Translations under genes and position numbers: made by a program
In this document: in pieces, positions 18,589 through 27,199 of the stretch
Layout of the letters: the number at the start of each line of letters is the position of its first letter
Position numbering within the stretch: the first letter of the stretch is position 1
Source of the DNA: an uncultured Sphingomonadaceae bacterium
GTDB lineage: Bacteria; Pseudomonadota; Alphaproteobacteria; Sphingomonadales; Sphingomonadaceae
Assembly: GCA_947493955.1 (NCBI GenBank)
Contig: CANLSQ010000001.1
Location: forward strand, 1,914,572 to 1,978,571
Length of the DNA stretch: 64,000 nucleotides
Direction: 5' to 3'
The notes under the pieces: model-generated
The model's input: the letters and a program-made list of their open reading frames with translations, nothing else
What the model was told of the DNA's origin: nothing
Databases searched by the model: none

Positions 18589-19871
18589 CAGCTTGCAGGC
18601 TCCAGTTTTTCGATACCACCCATATAAGGCTTTAACGCGTCCGGAATTATGACACTACCGCCTTCCTGTTGATAATTTTCAACAACCGCGACCAAAGTCC
18701 GGCCAACCGCAAGGCCAGAGCCGTTGAGTGTATGGACAAATTGCGTGCCCTTTGTTTCGCCTTCGGCCCGGAAACGGGCGTTCATCCGGCGCGCCTGATA
18801 TTCGCCGCAGGTCGAGATACTTGAAATCTCGCGATAGGTGTCCTGGCCTGGTAACCAGACTTCCAGATCATAAGTCTTGCGCGCGGTTGCCCCCATATCG
18901 CCGGTGCAGAGCAGCATTTTGCGATAGGGTAGTTCGAGTGTTTTCAATATCGACTCCGCCGCTTCGGTCATCCGCAGATGTTCGGCATCACTATGATCGG
19001 GATGGACAATCGCGACCATTTCGACTTTTTCAAACTGATGCTGGCGGATCAGCCCTTTGGTATCCTTACCAGCCGAGCCTGCCTCGCTACGGAAACAGGG
19101 GGTCAGGGCGGTCAACCGGATCGGCAATTGGGCTTCGTTCAAAATCTGTCCGCGCACGCTGTTGGTCAGGCTCACTTCCGCAGTGGGGATCAGCCAGCGG
19201 CCATCGGTGGTCTGGAACGAATCTTCGGAAAATTTGGGCAGCTGACCGGTGCCAAACATGGCCTCATCACGCACCAGCACGGGCGGTGCGCATTCCTGAA
19301 AGCCGTTTTCCATGGTCTGCTGATCGAGCATATATTGCCCGATCGCGCGTTGCAGCCGGGCCATCTGACCGCGCAAAAACGCAAAGCGTGCACCCGACAT
19401 TTCAGCGGCGGTTTCAAAGTCCAGCCCCAGTGCTATGCCAACATCGCTATGTTCACGCGGTTTGAAATCAAAGCTGCGCGGTGTGCCCCAGCGGTCCACC
19501 TCGACATTATCCTCTTCATCCGCGCCTTCGGGCACATCGGCGGCGGGAAGGTTGGGCAGTACAGCCAGAGCATCGCGCAATTTACCGGAAACCTCGCGCC
19601 CCTGCTCTTCCAGCTCGGGCAGGCTCGCCTTCAATTCGGACACCTCGGCCATCAAAGCCTGTGCGGTTTCCTCATCGCCCTGCCCTTTTGCTTTGCCGAT
19701 GGCCTTGGACGCTTCGTTGCGCCGCGCCTGGCCTTCCTGAAGCCTGGTCGCAATGCTGCGATTTTCTTCATCCAGCGCCAAAATAGTCGCTGCAACGGGT
19801 TCGACACCGCGCCGCGCCAAAGCGGCATCAAAATCAGCCGCGTTTTCTCTGATGGTTTTTAGATCATGCAT
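18588..19871 (-). CDS. serS: Seryl-tRNA synthetase
   Basis: A 427-residue class II aminoacyl-tRNA synthetase. It has the usual N-terminal coiled-coil arm (about residues 25-110, rich in E/A/L) that contacts the long arm of tRNA-Ser. The catalytic domain includes [19 protein letters not shown] (motif 2 with FRSEAG) and [18 protein letters not shown] (motif 3 with its Arg). The length is normal. It is the first gene of a serS-surE unit with overlapping stop and start codons. The gene upstream on the same strand is the Ser-rich surface protein, isolated by its own strong terminator. Confidence 0.97.
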   Translation of the reverse strand: MHDLKTIRENAADFDAALARRGVEPVAATILALDEENRSIATRLQEGQARRNEASKAIGKAKGQGDEETAQALMAEVSELKASLPELEEQGREVSGKLRDALAVLPNLPAADVPEGADEEDNVEVDRWGTPRSFDFKPREHSDVGIALGLDFETAAEMSGARFAFLRGQMARLQRAIGQYMLDQQTMENGFQECAPPVLVRDEAMFGTGQLPKFSEDSFQTTDGRWLIPTAEVSLTNSVRGQILNEAQLPIRLTALTPCFRSEAGSAGKDTKGLIRQHQFEKVEMVAIVHPDHSDAEHLRMTEAAESILKTLELPYRKMLLCTGDMGATARKTYDLEVWLPGQDTYREISSISTCGEYQARRMNARFRAEGETKGTQFVHTLNGSGLAVGRTLVAVVENYQQEGGSVIIPDALKPYMGGIEKLEPAS

Positions 19872-19931
19872 GGAAAAAGCCTATGCCGAGACAGTGGCGC
19901 CGGTTCAAGTGCAGAGCGCGGCCCAGCCAAC

Positions 19932-19959
19932 AAAAAAGCGGCCGGATCGCTCCAGCCGC
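19932..19959 (-). terminator. Intrinsic terminator of the Ser/Gly-rich protein gene
   Basis: On the minus strand a 9-bp stem GCGGCTGGA / TCCGGCCGC (one G-T pair) closes a GCGA tetraloop of the stable GNRA type. It is followed directly by TTTTTT (19937-19932). It lies 29 bases past the stop of the Ser/Gly-rich gene and in front of serS, so it insulates serS from read-through. Confidence 0.85.
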
Positions 19960-19988
19960 CTTGTGAATTCAGTTTTTCGGCCTGCCGA

Positions 19989-21308
19989 TTAAGCGGCGGC
20001 CTTTTTGGCTTTGCGGCTGCGCGCAAACAGGGCAGCTGCCGCCGCGCCGAAGAGCAGCACCACTGGCGGGGCAGGAACTGGAGTTCCGCCGGTGGAACCA
20101 CCGGTTGAGCCGCCGCTGCTGGCACCGGATGAGGTGCTGGAGCTGGACGAACTGCTCGAAGAGGAACTCGAACTGCTGGACGAGCCGCTGCTGCCAAAGC
20201 TGGATGATCCGCCTGTCGCACCAGAGGACGTCGAACTTGACGATCCGGATGATCCGCTGCTGCCCGAAGAACCGGAGCTACCACCCGAACCACCACTGCT
20301 GGAAGAACTCGAACTGCTTGACGAACTACTACTCGAACTACTCGAACTGCTACCTGATGACCCGCTGCTGCCGGATGATCCTGAACTTCCGGACGAGCCC
20401 GAACTACCCGAAGAACCGGTGCTGCCCGTGCTGGTATTTCCGCTGCTGGTCGACGTGCCGGGATGGCCGCTGGATGTCATGCCGCTGCTGGTCATACCGC
20501 TTGAGGTATTACCACTCGAACTGGAGCTGCTGGATGAGCTGCTCGACGACGAGCTGGAGCTACTGGAAGAGCTGGATGAGCTGCTGCCACCGGTCGAGGT
20601 GCTTACACCGCCAGTCGATGTGCTGACGCCGCCTGTTGATGTACTGACACCGCCGGTTGACGTGCTCACGCCGCCTGTCGAAGTGCTGATGCTGCCCGAC
20701 GACGTACTGGTCGAGCCTCCGGTAGAAGTACTGGAAAAGCCACCTGTTGATGTACTGGTGGAACCGCCGGTGCTGGAGAACCCGCCTGTTGACGTGCTGG
20801 TGGAACCGCCACTGGTCGAGCTTCCGCCCGAAGACGTACTGGTCGAGCCGCCACTGCTGGTCGAAGAGATAACGACGGAACCGCCGCCCGAGCTACCACC
20901 AAAGAAGCCGCCGAAGAAACCGCCACCAAAACCACCGCCGAAGCCGCCGCTGCTGCCGCCGATCACGACAGGGACAGAACCGCCGCCGCTTTCAAGCACG
21001 GGAATTTCCGGCAATGGAGCAGGAATATAGGGCGGAGGAGGTAGTGGAATGGGCTGCGGTGCCTGGGCAATAGTTACCACGGTTGGCTTGCAAGCCGTCA
21101 CTGTCTTGGTAACCGTTCGCCGGGTGCGTTTAACCTTGCGCGCAGACTGGCCACGCTTCAGAACGCGGGCGCGCACCTTCTTTTTCTTGTCGACCTTCTT
21201 GATATAAGGTGCTGTCGGCGCTTCCGATACATGCACCGCGCCGCCGCCAATCAAAGCACCGCCGCATGTACATGCGCATAATTTTGCTAAAGCCATTCTT
21301 ACCGACAT
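19989..21308 (-). CDS. Ser/Gly-repeat surface protein with a PEP-CTERM-like anchor
   Basis: About 439 residues. The start is the ATG of MSVRMALAKLCACTCGG, behind GAAGAGAG. The N-terminal leader resembles one common in sphingomonad envelope proteins. A basic Lys/Arg segment and a Pro-rich stretch follow. Then come roughly 300 residues of Ser/Gly/Thr low complexity, including five seven-residue STSTGGV-type units in a row (21-bp DNA repeats near 20592-20690) and long poly-Ser runs. The C-terminus reads PVPAPP, a hydrophobic helix (VVLLFGAAAAALFA) and a basic tail, which is a PEP-CTERM-type sorting signal for an exosortase. Repeat number probably varies between strains. It is likely secreted and exposed; the function is unknown. 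Confidence 0.8.
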   Translation of the reverse strand: MSVRMALAKLCACTCGGALIGGGAVHVSEAPTAPYIKKVDKKKKVRARVLKRGQSARKVKRTRRTVTKTVTACKPTVVTIAQAPQPIPLPPPPYIPAPLPEIPVLESGGGSVPVVIGGSSGGFGGGFGGGFFGGFFGGSSGGGSVVISSTSSGGSTSTSSGGSSTSGGSTSTSTGGFSSTGGSTSTSTGGFSSTSTGGSTSTSSGSISTSTGGVSTSTGGVSTSTGGVSTSTGGVSTSTGGSSSSSSSSSSSSSSSSSSSSSSSSGNTSSGMTSSGMTSSGHPGTSTSSGNTSTGSTGSSGSSGSSGSSGSSGSSGSSGSSSSSSSSSSSSSSSSSSSGGSGGSSGSSGSSGSSGSSSSTSSGATGGSSSFGSSGSSSSSSSSSSSSSSSSTSSGASSGGSTGGSTGGTPVPAPPVVLLFGAAAAALFARSRKAKKAAA

Positions 21309-21763
21309 AGTCTTCACTCTCTTCCGCTTTGGAACCGATGGGCAGTCAGGCAACGATATGCTTGCCGCTCTGTAGATTCCGATATCAATCAAAAGCGCAG
21401 AAGAAAGGAGTGATCACAATTGCGTTAACCTTGTTTCCGCTGCAAAAACTGGAAAAATCCCTATCAGAATCTCTCTAGGAACAGTTAATGTCCCGAATTG
21501 ATACCATTTGCGGAGAATATCTTTCGCTGGGCTCAGAAAAAGCCATAAACTTTGGTGATTTACCAATGATGCCGAGTCGCGAAATCTTTGCGATCAGGGT
21601 CGTTATTCAGACGATTTCAGAGACCATTTGCGGCATAACCGGATAAATTGCACTGCTACGACAGATTGCACCTTGTCTAAGGCGAAAGCCGAGTTTATAG
21701 GCCCGCGTCATAGCCTGTCGTACGCTGGCCCATCAGGCTGGTGATAGTTGTTGGAGAGTATAT
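21309..21763. other. Divergent intergenic region between the PEP-CTERM-like gene and dksA
   Basis: About 455 bases without a convincing gene. It holds the ribosome binding site of the minus-strand surface protein at its left end, and GGAGAG (21753) before the TTG of dksA at its right end. Promoters for both genes must lie inside. The sequence TTGTCT near 21674 and TATAGG about 20 bases later is a possible dksA promoter, but it is not strong. The size leaves room for an sRNA or operators; none is evident. Confidence 0.4.
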
Positions 21764-22228
21764 TTGGCGTCCTCAGCGAAAAAATCATCCGCTTCAAATA
21801 GTGGCAAAAAAGGCGATATCGTGCTGGACGATGATTATCGGCCCAGTCCCGACGAAGAGTTCATGAACGAGCGGCAGCTAGCCTATTTCAAGCGTGCTTT
21901 GGAACAGTGGAAGCATGACATAATCGAAGAATCGAAGGAAACTCTCGCTCATTTGCAGGACGGACCGATCCAGGAAGCCGATCTCAACGATCGTGCGTCA
22001 AGTGAAACCGATTGGGGCCTGGAACTGCGAACACGCGACCGTCAACGCAAGCTGACGTCGAAAATTGATGCGGCACTGCGCCGGATCGAAGAAGGTGAAT
22101 ATGGTTATTGCCAGGTTACCGGCGAGCCGATTTCACTGGAACGGCTGGAAGCCCGGCCCATCGCGACCATGAGTGTCGAGGCCCAAGAAGCGCATGAACG
22201 CAACGAGAAAATCTCTCGCGATCAATAG
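21764..22228 (+). CDS. dksA: RNA polymerase-binding factor DksA, reduced zinc finger
   Basis: 154 residues from a TTG start behind GGAGAG. It has the N-terminal helices of DksA and the coiled-coil arm (about 45-110) that enters the RNA polymerase secondary channel, including DLNDRASSETDWGLELRTRD with the tip acidic residues. The C-terminal zinc-finger region reads YGYCQVTGEPISLERLEARP and then IATMSVEAQEAHE. Only one of the four usual cysteines remains, so zinc is probably not bound. Related alphaproteobacterial DksA proteins show the same loss and stay functional. It acts with ppGpp at rRNA and amino-acid promoters. Confidence 0.93.
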   Translation: MASSAKKSSASNSGKKGDIVLDDDYRPSPDEEFMNERQLAYFKRALEQWKHDIIEESKETLAHLQDGPIQEADLNDRASSETDWGLELRTRDRQRKLTSKIDAALRRIEEGEYGYCQVTGEPISLERLEARPIATMSVEAQEAHERNEKISRDQ

Positions 22229-22449
22229 CTTACTGGCGTTCTGATCACCAAAATCGCATTATGATACCGTCACTGGTTCAACAGCGTTAACGCGCTGGTC
22301 CAAGACACTTGCCGGTCAGAAACCCGTTGTTTCTTTTTGGGATCACATTTCATTTGATCGCCGACCAGAACATTAACCAATCTTCCACCTTTTCGGGCCT
22401 ATTATCCGCGGCAAGCAACATTATTTTACATTTAACTTGCGGGAAGCAC

Positions 22450-22860
22450 ATGAGAGAACCATTTGACGATAATTTGGGGAAAAACAGCCAGACCAGTGGC
22501 CAGCCCAAACGCGAGCTTGACCGGGACAGCCTGTTCCTGAAAGCAACATTGCGCTTCGTAGATGGCGACGACTGCGGTGAAGTGCGGATTCGCAACCTGT
22601 CTGCCGGCGGCTTGATGGCCGAAGCTCCGGTGATCGCAAAACGCGGCGACAAGGTGGAACTGGAGCTGCGCAATATCGGCCGGGTCACAGGCTATGTGGC
22701 CTGGGTGGCGCAGGGTCGTTTGGGCATCGCTTTCGATCATTCGATTGACCCGAAACTGGCGCGCAAGCCAGTGGGCCAAAATAAAGTGGAATTACCTCAC
22801 TATCTCAAGAAACATGGTAATCAGAGCAAGCCGCTCGCCCATGGACAACGTCCACGCTAA
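22450..22860 (+). CDS. Single-domain PilZ protein
   Basis: About 136 residues from the ATG behind GGGAAG; a longer frame opens at 22309 but its first 47 residues do not look like the family. The core VRIRNLSAGGLMAEAPVIAK matches the (D/N)xSxxG motif of PilZ domains. The following strands (GDKVELELRNIGRVTGYVAWVAQGRLGIAF) fit the barrel. The upstream RxxxR motif is not clearly seen, so c-di-GMP binding is likely but not certain. The protein is short and acts as a receptor without an output domain. Confidence 0.8.
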   Translation: MREPFDDNLGKNSQTSGQPKRELDRDSLFLKATLRFVDGDDCGEVRIRNLSAGGLMAEAPVIAKRGDKVELELRNIGRVTGYVAWVAQGRLGIAFDHSIDPKLARKPVGQNKVELPHYLKKHGNQSKPLAHGQRPR

Positions 22861-22940
22861 CCGGCGCTCACAATCTGCTTGATTAGAATCCGACGCCTGC
22901 ATTAGGACTGTTTAATCAAATGATTAAACAGGAGTAGGAT

Positions 22941-23981
22941 ATGGCCGGGCCGCTTGCAGGAATCAACATCATTGAATTTGCAGGCATTGGTCCTGGACCG
23001 TTCTGCGGCATGATGCTGGCAGACCAGGGTGCAACCGTCACTGTTCTGCACCGTCCTGGCGGAGCGCCTGATGGCCGGCTCGCATTATCCCGCTCTCGCA
23101 AACTGGTCGAAGTGGACCTGAAATCCGAAGCGGGAATCCAGCAAGCGCGTGAGCTGGTCAAACAATCTGACGGCCTGATCGAAGGTTTTCGCCCGGGCGT
23201 TATGGAACGGCTTGGCCTCGGCCCGGATGTCCTGTTGCAGGATAATCCGAAACTGGTCTACGGCCGTATGACTGGCTGGGGTCAATATGGGCCGCTCGCC
23301 CATGCCGCCGGCCACGATATCAACTATATCTCTATCTCTGGCGCGCTTCACGCTTTTGGCCGAGCCGGTGATAAACCTACGCCGCCAATCAACATGGTTG
23401 GTGATTTCGGTGGTGGGGGCATGATGCTCGCACTGGGTATGGTCTCGGCCTTGCTCCACGCAAAAACCGGCGGCGACGGTCAGGTCGTGGATTGTGCCAT
23501 GACCGACGGATCGGCCGCCCTGATGGCGATGATTTTCGATTTTCACAATGTCGGTCAATGGCAAGACCAACGCGGCGTCAACCTGCTCGATACCGGCGCG
23601 CATTTCTATGACAGCTATGAAACAGCGGATGGGAAATATATCTCAATCGGATCAATTGAGCCGCAATTTTATGCGCAACTACGAAAGGTCGCGGGGCTTG
23701 AAGATGATAGCGATTTCGATGCGCAGATGAATCCCAAATCCTGGGGGCCACTGAAAGAGAAGCTTACTGACCTGTTCCAGATGAAAACGCGTGATGAGTG
23801 GTGCGGATTGATGGAAGGAACGGATATTTGCTTCGCCCCGGTTCTGTCGCTAGCAGAGGCCAAACAGCACCCGCATAATGTCGAGCGTGAGACATTTGTC
23901 GATGTTGGCGGTCATTTACAGCCCGCACCAGCACCGCGCTATTCGGTGACGGTTTCAGACAAGCCAAAACCGCCAGCTTAA
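22941..23981 (+). CDS. Alpha-methylacyl-CoA racemase / family III CoA-transferase
   Basis: A 346-residue CaiB/BaiF superfamily protein. The start MAGPLAGINIIEFAGIGPGPFCGMMLAD and the region GFRPGVMERLGLGPDV, then MTGWGQYGPLAHAAGHDINY, are typical of the racemase branch. That branch epimerises 2-methylacyl-CoAs before beta-oxidation. The family's His/Asp acid-base residues fit AGHDINY and the MTDG region. Its stop codon overlaps the converging LytTR gene: the same TTAA provides both stops. Carnitine-type CoA transfer is the alternative. Confidence 0.9.
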   Translation: MAGPLAGINIIEFAGIGPGPFCGMMLADQGATVTVLHRPGGAPDGRLALSRSRKLVEVDLKSEAGIQQARELVKQSDGLIEGFRPGVMERLGLGPDVLLQDNPKLVYGRMTGWGQYGPLAHAAGHDINYISISGALHAFGRAGDKPTPPINMVGDFGGGGMMLALGMVSALLHAKTGGDGQVVDCAMTDGSAALMAMIFDFHNVGQWQDQRGVNLLDTGAHFYDSYETADGKYISIGSIEPQFYAQLRKVAGLEDDSDFDAQMNPKSWGPLKEKLTDLFQMKTRDEWCGLMEGTDICFAPVLSLAEAKQHPHNVERETFVDVGGHLQPAPAPRYSVTVSDKPKPPA

Positions 23982-24706
23982 TCAGCAAAAGCAGCCATTA
24001 CATCCTTGAGGTGACTTGGTCCGATGGTGAGTTCGGTATCATCGCCCAGCACAATGAATTTACGGCGACCCTTGCGGCGAATGTCACGGACAAAATCCCG
24101 GCGTACGGCAGTGGAGCGATGGACGCGCATAAACATGCCATCCGGCAGCCGCTTCAATAAAGATCCCATCGATTCGTGTACCAGATAATTATGCCCCGGC
24201 AGGCATAGACGCATATAGTCGCGGTCAGCAGAGATCCAGCCGATATCTGCGCTTCTGATCTGCACCGCGCCATTGCCATCCTGCACCCACAGCCGATGGT
24301 CGGCAGGTTGCCCCAGATGGCTCACGCCTCTTTCCCGTTTTTGCAATACTCGACCGAGAGCTTCTTTCAACAGTTCCTCTTTGACGGGCTTCAACAGATA
24401 GTCCGTCGCATCGAACCGGAAGGCAGCCACGGCATATCGGCTATGTGCCGTGGTGAAGATAATCTCCGGCGCATTTTCCAGATCTTGGCAACGTTCTGCA
24501 ACATCCATACCGGTTATGTCGGGCATATCGATGTCAAGCAGGACTATTTCCGGAGGATCTTCGACCATCATATCCAGCGCTTCCTGACCGCCGCTGGCGA
24601 CAGTAATCCGGTCAATATCCTTCATCCGGTCACATAGCGACTTGATCCGCCGGCGGGCCAAGGGCTCATCATCAACAATCAATATGTGCAGTTTGTCATC
24701 GGTCAT
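23978..24706 (-). CDS. LytTR-family response regulator
   Basis: About 242 residues. A longer frame extends upstream into the kinase gene, but the receiver begins at MTDDKLHILIVDDEPLARRR, so the ATG at 24706 is used. The receiver has the acidic pair DDE, the phospho-acceptor Asp in EIVLLDIDMPDITGMD, and the KP switch in DYLLKPVKEELL. The LytTR DNA-binding domain follows (VLGDDTELTIGPSHLKDV at its end, with MFMRVHRSTAVRRDFV). It pairs with the histidine kinase gene just upstream, with a 16-base gap. Confidence 0.93.
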   Translation of the reverse strand: MTDDKLHILIVDDEPLARRRIKSLCDRMKDIDRITVASGGQEALDMMVEDPPEIVLLDIDMPDITGMDVAERCQDLENAPEIIFTTAHSRYAVAAFRFDATDYLLKPVKEELLKEALGRVLQKRERGVSHLGQPADHRLWVQDGNGAVQIRSADIGWISADRDYMRLCLPGHNYLVHESMGSLLKRLPDGMFMRVHRSTAVRRDFVRDIRRKGRRKFIVLGDDTELTIGPSHLKDVMAAFAD

Positions 24707-24722
24707 CTCAAAAAAACCGCAC

Positions 24723-25883
24723 TTACAAGCAATAGTCGCGGAATATTTGTTGCTCGTCGGGAATGATGATCGTTGCCACCACCAGATCATCTGAGTCATT
24801 GCCCGTGAATAATGCAGCGGCGGGACCATAAAGTGCGGCCAGTCGTTCCCGTATATTGGCAAGCCCGGTCCCGGTTCCCCTGGTTTTTGAACTGGTTGCC
24901 AGCAGCGGACCATTATTGGAAACCACCAGTTTAAGCCGGTCCGCATCTTTCGTTGCGCTGATCGATATTCGAACCGGCACGCACGATTGGGCCACCCCGT
25001 GTTTAATGGCGTTTTCAACTAGCGGCTGGACGATCAGGGCGGGAATTTTCCAACCACGAACGCCATCATCTATCTGCACATCAAAGCTGAGCCGGTTAGG
25101 GAAACGTACCTGTTCAATCTCCAAATAGCGGATTTGCTGAGTCAGCTCCTGTTCGACGGGGATCATGTCTTCGCCATCATCATCCAAAACCGACCGCATG
25201 TAGTCCGCCAGACCATCAACCAAATTTTCGGCCGGCCCGTTCTTTTTGTCGATGATCAAACTGCTGACCGAATTCAGCGCGTTAAAAACAAAATGGGGGT
25301 TCAGCTGATAGCGGAGCGCCCGCATTTCGCTTTCACGGGTAGCACGCTCCAAATTGCGGCTGTGAGTCAACGCGACCTGACTGTTGCGGCTATTGGCCAT
25401 GGACAAATAGAGTCCGCCCCATCCCACCAATATCAGATAATTGATAAAGGCTGTGTCGAAAAAATGTGAAAGAGCATCTTCCAGAGGAATCAAGTGCTCT
25501 GCGCTGATATGTTCCAGCACCGAAATGGGATAGGCCAATATCAAGTTCGTCACATAGACAGTGCCTATGGCCAGGAAAATCGTCGGAATCGTAAGTATGA
25601 AAACCGCAAGTGCACTGCGATCACCAACCCGGGTGAGCAGGCGATACAAAAGCCAAGTGACGGCCACCGAAAGTATCGTCGTCACCAGATAGTCCGTTAG
25701 TGTATGACTGTGATCCGGCGCGCCCCATAAGATCGTCCGCAATGCATTGACGACAAGATACGCGGCCCAGACACCAAAGATACTCTTCATAGCGAGATCA
25801 ATGTTGACCGGAAATATGCGATGCCAGAACGGCGATACCTTTGGTGAAAGACTATCTGGAACTGGCATGAAACGCATGGACAT
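24723..25883 (-). CDS. LytS-type sensor histidine kinase
   Basis: A 386-residue membrane kinase with about four to six hydrophobic helices in the first 200 residues and no clear extracellular sensor domain. The cytoplasmic part starts with the His_kinase motif ALRYQLNPHFVFNALNSVSS (phospho-His in NPHFVFN). It continues to ALIVQPLVENAIKHGVAQ (N box) and RGTGTGLANIRERLAALYG (G box). This is the histidine kinase family that partners LytTR regulators. The cognate regulator follows immediately. The signal is unknown. Confidence 0.93.
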   Translation of the reverse strand: MSMRFMPVPDSLSPKVSPFWHRIFPVNIDLAMKSIFGVWAAYLVVNALRTILWGAPDHSHTLTDYLVTTILSVAVTWLLYRLLTRVGDRSALAVFILTIPTIFLAIGTVYVTNLILAYPISVLEHISAEHLIPLEDALSHFFDTAFINYLILVGWGGLYLSMANSRNSQVALTHSRNLERATRESEMRALRYQLNPHFVFNALNSVSSLIIDKKNGPAENLVDGLADYMRSVLDDDGEDMIPVEQELTQQIRYLEIEQVRFPNRLSFDVQIDDGVRGWKIPALIVQPLVENAIKHGVAQSCVPVRISISATKDADRLKLVVSNNGPLLATSSKTRGTGTGLANIRERLAALYGPAAALFTGNDSDDLVVATIIIPDEQQIFRDYCL

Positions 25884-25886
25884 ATG

Positions 25887-27152
25887 CTATTCCGGCGGAG
25901 TTGCTAATTGCTGTGGTTGACTGCCTTTCTGGGCATCTCCGGTTTCCGGAACGGCTTTTGATTGTGGCGCCCTGTCCAGCCCGCGTTCGGTCCGCCAGTA
26001 GGTTGCAAAGCTCGCCAACCAATGACTGCCGGCATAATGGGGGGTGCGCACTGACTCCTCGCCGGCATCGCCATGCAATTTCGCCGCAGCCAGCAATGCT
26101 GCTTTACGACTGTCACCTTCCGGCAACGCAGTCGCGATCCCTTCAAGCGCCCATGCACGGGATAGGTTGACGCCATCCAGGTGGACCAGCTTTCCATCGG
26201 TCGGATCATTGACAATACCGACGGACAACCAGTCGCCGCTGCCGTCCAACGGAATATCTGGCAGAAAACCAGTCAGCCAATCCGCAAAGTCCGTATCGGA
26301 TAACACCCGCCGCATCAGGTCTGCCTCCATCAGGCATGGAGAAAGAAAGTCCTCGCCCGACGGTTCGTAAGCGATGGGGCAATTGCGATCATCTCCATGA
26401 AAAACGAGACTTTTGTCAGTGATCAGGCTTTCCATTTGGCTATCGTCACTTGTTCGCGCCCAATCCAGAAACAAGCCAAAGGCAAAGGCGGACTGATTAT
26501 GTGTACCCAGCCGGATCGGATAGGCAAGCTTTGGAACCCAGGTCTTGATCCGGTCGGTAGTGACCGATTCGAGCGGCGTCAGACGATTGAGCCATATTTG
26601 CGCCTGCTGTGCCTTGGGTCCTTCTCCCGCGGCTATTTCCTTCAGTTCGGCTGTCAGCTGCAAAAACCAGGCAAGTCCGTAAGGCCGCTCAAATGAGGCC
26701 CGGCCTTCACCATTGAAATAAGCCACTTCGCCAGCGATTTTTTCTTCGGTAAAATTGGTCGACAATGCCGCGGCAATTTCTTCTTCCATTTCGGGGATCG
26801 AGCCATTGCCCCACAGCCGCGTCAGCAACCAATGGCCATGGACGGCGCTGTGCCAGTCAAAACAGCCATAAAAAACCGGGGTCAACTGCACCGGCTGTTG
26901 CACATCATTGGCGCTGTTCATAACATGGCTGATCTTATTGGGATATTGTTTATTGATGCAGTCCAGCGCGATCCGCGCATAGGCATGTTCGGGCTTTCGC
27001 GGCGACCGACTGTTGTCGGCAGGGTCCGGCGCAACATTCTTGCGCTCGAAATAACCCTGTTCGGACGTGCCCCGCTGACCGTCATCTTCATTTGCCGAAC
27101 AGGCTGAAACGAAGCTGACTGTTGCAAACAGGATAATCAAACGCACTAGCAT
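25887..27152 (-). CDS. DUF2891 family lipoprotein
   Basis: A 421-residue protein with a signal peptide and lipobox (MLVRLIILFATVSFVSAC), so probably a periplasmic lipoprotein. The body matches DUF2891 by HAYARIALDCINKQYPNKIS, then FYGCFDWHSAVHGHWLLTRL, and by ending in the PHYAGSHWLASFATYW region. The fold is expected to be an alpha/alpha toroid, as in glycoside-processing enzymes, but no activity is established. It lies four bases upstream of the LytS-type kinase gene on the same strand, so all three genes are likely one operon. A link to the kinase signal is inference. Confidence 0.85.
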   Translation of the reverse strand: MLVRLIILFATVSFVSACSANEDDGQRGTSEQGYFERKNVAPDPADNSRSPRKPEHAYARIALDCINKQYPNKISHVMNSANDVQQPVQLTPVFYGCFDWHSAVHGHWLLTRLWGNGSIPEMEEEIAAALSTNFTEEKIAGEVAYFNGEGRASFERPYGLAWFLQLTAELKEIAAGEGPKAQQAQIWLNRLTPLESVTTDRIKTWVPKLAYPIRLGTHNQSAFAFGLFLDWARTSDDSQMESLITDKSLVFHGDDRNCPIAYEPSGEDFLSPCLMEADLMRRVLSDTDFADWLTGFLPDIPLDGSGDWLSVGIVNDPTDGKLVHLDGVNLSRAWALEGIATALPEGDSRKAALLAAAKLHGDAGEESVRTPHYAGSHWLASFATYWRTERGLDRAPQSKAVPETGDAQKGSQPQQLATPPE

Positions 27153-27199
27153 AAATTGCTCCCCAGAAACTTTTTCTCACATAGAGATGAATTGACCGT

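Noticed and set aside
20005..21030. A 341-codon frame rich in Leu, Pro and Glu, antisense to the Ser/Gly-rich gene
   Set aside because: It mirrors the repeats of the real gene, has no start context and no family character.
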